A stretch of 64,000 nucleotides of DNA from Skermanella aerolata KACC 11604 (lineage in GTDB: Bacteria > Pseudomonadota > Alphaproteobacteria > Azospirillales > Azospirillaceae), in contig NZ_AVFK01000033.1 of NCBI RefSeq assembly GCF_000936425.1, positions 1-64,000 on the forward strand, written 5' to 3'. This document shows positions 59,349 through 64,000 of this stretch, piece by piece (position 1 is the stretch's first letter; every line of letters starts with the position of its first letter). The notes beneath the pieces were generated by a model. The model was not told the DNA's origin. It did not search any database and worked only from the letters and a program-made list of their open reading frames with translations. The translations under genes were made by a program, and so were the position numbers.

Positions 59349-60680
59349 TCATTGCCCCAGCGGAACCCCCGTCACCCTCATCACCGCCGTCCGCTTGCCG
59401 TCGATCCCGAAATCGTCGTCGTTGATCAGCATCAGGTCGCCGTTGCCGAACCGGGCCATCCCCTCGATCTTGACCGGAAGCTCCTTATGGTCGGCGCTGT
59501 CCAGCACCAGCGTCTTGGGCACGGGCCTCAGTCCCTCCTTCGCCGGATCGATCTGTTCCAGCGACGGCGACGTGGCGGCATCGTCCCATTTGCCGGCGGC
59601 CGCCAGATCGGTCGCGGCGGACAGGTCGATCCGGAAGAGCTTGGTGGTCTGCTCGGTGCGCTCCAGCACGATCAGCGCATCGCCGGCGAGATACATCAGT
59701 TCGCTGATCCGCACCGTGCTCTGCTTCTTCTTTTCCTCGCCCTTGTACGCGGTCATCGGCTCCATGACGTACAGGTACTCGCCCGCGACCTTGCCGGTTT
59801 CCCGCTCGATCTTGAACAGCCGGGTATTGCCGGCCACCGCATAGGCATCGTTGTCCGGGTTCGCCAGCGGGTTCTGCATGATGACGTAAAGGAACTTCTC
59901 GTCGTCCGAAATGGCCATCGACTCGATGCCGCGATTGAGCGCCCGTTTCGCCAGCAGGGCCGGCAGGGTTTCCTTGATCTCATAGCCGGCGCCGGCGTAA
60001 TCCTGGCCGGTTCCGGCCGGAACATGCCGGGTCAGGATGCGCCCGTCGGCCGCCGCATGGAGCATGGATGGTCCGTTCTCGTCGCCGATCCAGAACGTGC
60101 CGTCCGACAGCCGGACGATGCCTTCGGCATCCACGGCGCTGGGGTCCTGATGGAGCTTCCGGCCCGTTGCGTCAAGCGGCTGCTCGGTCGAGGCGACGGT
60201 CAGCGGGTTCAGCAGGCCGCTGACCGGGTTCCCCTTGGAATCCTTGAGCGAAATGGCGTCCAGCACCCGGAAGGTCCCGTTGTCGAGCACCTGGATGCGG
60301 TAGATCGACGGGTTGTACTCCGGCACGGCGTATATCCGGCCACCCTTGATGCCGGCGCAGAACGTGTCGCCTTTGATGCCGATGATGTCCCCGGCGTCGC
60401 CGCAGGTGAAGTTCGGCCCACGGTCGCTGACCGTGTAGAATATGTCGGCGGGATCGCCCTTCGCGCGGAAGGCCCCGCTGCCGATGCCGACCGACAGGTC
60501 CAGCGTCTTGCCACCCTCGAAGGCGACCTGCCGAAGGTTCAGGATCTGGTCATTGCTGGTATGCGCCTTGACCGTCACACCCGATGATGGGTTCGACGAC
60601 TGGGCATTGGCCGGAACGGATCCGGCCGCGACAAGGGCACCCAGCGCCAGGACCGGGAGACAGGTCGACCATCCGCGCAT
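59349..60680 (-). CDS. Exported esterase-like phytase-family protein
   Basis: 443 residues from ATG 60680, preceded by GAAGGA. Signal peptide about 1-27 (VPANAQS). The propeller-like chain includes GSGAFRAKGDPADIFYTVSDRGPNFTCGDAGDII, SDGTFWIGDENGPSMLHAAADGRILTRHVPAG and ESMAISDDEKFLYVIMQNPLANPD, the markers of the family annotated as having esterase-like activity of phytase. Substrate unknown. It lies between secA and the isomerase gene, both usually adjacent, so it looks like a later insertion. Confidence 0.85.
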   Translation of the reverse strand: MRGWSTCLPVLALGALVAAGSVPANAQSSNPSSGVTVKAHTSNDQILNLRQVAFEGGKTLDLSVGIGSGAFRAKGDPADIFYTVSDRGPNFTCGDAGDIIGIKGDTFCAGIKGGRIYAVPEYNPSIYRIQVLDNGTFRVLDAISLKDSKGNPVSGLLNPLTVASTEQPLDATGRKLHQDPSAVDAEGIVRLSDGTFWIGDENGPSMLHAAADGRILTRHVPAGTGQDYAGAGYEIKETLPALLAKRALNRGIESMAISDDEKFLYVIMQNPLANPDNDAYAVAGNTRLFKIERETGKVAGEYLYVMEPMTAYKGEEKKKQSTVRISELMYLAGDALIVLERTEQTTKLFRIDLSAATDLAAAGKWDDAATSPSLEQIDPAKEGLRPVPKTLVLDSADHKELPVKIEGMARFGNGDLMLINDDDFGIDGKRTAVMRVTGVPLGQ

Positions 60681-60931
60681 TCTTGTTATCCTTCGAGTTT
60701 GGGGCAAATTTTGAATTTCGCGGAAAGTAGGCGCGGAGCATTGCGGATGAATGACGGTTCAGTGACACATTGAGGTCAGGGCGGAAACGCCGAAGCCGCG
60801 ACCGCAGCTCGACCGCGCTTGGCAATTCCGTCCTGCCTCCCCATTTCAAATGCATACGGCCGGACGATGCTGATAAGGTCCTGTCCATCCCGAAAGGGCC
60901 GGACGACTTAACCGGCGGCACCGCAGGCTTG

Positions 60932-60960
60932 TTGACAGGCATTGCGCACACTCTTATGTC
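60932..60960 (+). promoter_or_regulatory. Possible secA promoter
   Basis: TTGACA (60932-60937), 17-base spacer, TATGTC (60955-60960). The -35 is perfect and the -10 fair. Start near 60967, about 75 bases before secA. The rest of 60681-61042 (362 bases, divergent with the phytase-like gene) shows no gene. Confidence 0.45.
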
Positions 60961-61042
60961 AAGGCCGTGCCGGGTGCGGATCGTGCCGGGCCGTCGTCGT
61001 GTGTTCGCAGCCCAACCGTCTCTTGCTCTAACCGAGGTTTCA

Positions 61043-63757
<2,715 letters not shown>

Positions 63758-63782
63758 CCGTATCCTGCCCCAGGGCTGGCCG

Positions 63783-63826
63783 AAGAAGGGCCGGGCGTCG
63801 TTCGCGACGCCCGGCCCTTCTTTTTT
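63783..63826 (+). terminator. Rho-independent terminator after secA
   Basis: AAGAAGGGCCGGGCGTCG pairs with CGACGCCCGGCCCTTCTT around a TTCG tetraloop and runs into a T tract. Very strong. Confidence 0.92.
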
Positions 63827-63928
63827 CAAGATAATTTTACGACTAGGGCGATTTTAGGATGGCTGGTCGGAAAGCCTCCCGCTCGGCATTTCGATTTTGA
63901 GAGCGAACCTCATTGATTTTTAGAAAAG

Positions 63929-63942
63929 TTGACATGGATCAA
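63929..63942. promoter_or_regulatory. Possible Fnr/FixK/Anr-type box
   Basis: TTGACATGGATCAA is a TTGA(C/T)-N4-(A)TCAA palindrome of the Crp/Fnr type, 59 bases from the right edge. Target gene would lie outside the window. Confidence 0.5.
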
Positions 63943-64000
63943 AGTAGCCAGCGTCAGCGTGTCGCACACTCCCTCCCATAAGTCATATGCATTCAAGCGG

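Overview
The window is a contiguous stretch of a high-GC chromosome or large replicon. It most resembles Alphaproteobacteria of the Azospirillum/Skermanella group (Rhodospirillales). This placement is inferred from the gene families, the secA / ppi / argJ / mutT neighbourhood, the NAGGN osmoprotectant genes and the codon bias; no rRNA or other marker gene is present to confirm it. No tRNA, rRNA, CRISPR array or transposase was seen.

Layout. (1) 1-8165: a periplasmic PQQ-dependent alcohol oxidation cluster. It holds the C-terminal end of a XoxF-type methanol/ethanol dehydrogenase, a c-type cytochrome, a MoxJ/XoxJ-like binding protein, a rhodanese-like CxxxCW protein, several exported proteins of unknown function, a SoxYZ-like carrier, a metallo-beta-lactamase-fold hydrolase and a YVTN beta-propeller. 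(2) 8185-10515: a DUF2270 membrane protein, a glycosyltransferase and an unlisted 34-codon ORF. (3) 10582-25454: a soluble diiron (propane) monooxygenase locus. prmA, reductase, prmC, prmD, an amidohydrolase, a MIP18-domain protein and a dedicated GroEL-like chaperonin lie in one leftward operon behind a consensus sigma-54 promoter. A second leftward operon encodes an alcohol dehydrogenase, a dual-CDGSH protein and two small proteins, also with a sigma-54-like promoter. Each operon has a nearby AcoR-type sigma-54 activator gene. (4) 25447-35030: a broken HTH antitoxin gene, a MerR regulator, a three-gene beta-oxidation operon, a NarL-type response regulator and a fatty-acyl-CoA ligase that shares a palindromic operator with the MerR gene. 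(5) 35258-41534: a double cold-shock-domain protein, a TumE/TumA-like toxin-antitoxin pair and the three-gene N-acetylglutaminylglutamine amide (NAGGN) operon. (6) 42101-49651: OmpW, a seven-gene Mrp Na+/H+ antiporter operon, a 59-residue membrane peptide and a Cys-rich copper-storage protein. (7) 49760-63757: a giant alpha-2-macroglobulin lacking the thioester Cys, an aminotransferase, Nudix, GNAT, ArgJ, a parvulin-type isomerase, a phytase-like exported protein and SecA. A possible Fnr/FixK box lies at the right edge.

How the genes could work together (inference): the diiron monooxygenase would hydroxylate a short-chain alkane such as propane. The alcohols would be oxidised by the cytoplasmic Zn-type dehydrogenase and the periplasmic quinoprotein, and acyl-CoA products would enter the adjacent beta-oxidation genes. 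NAGGN synthesis, Mrp and OmpW point to an organism coping with osmotic, pH and envelope stress.
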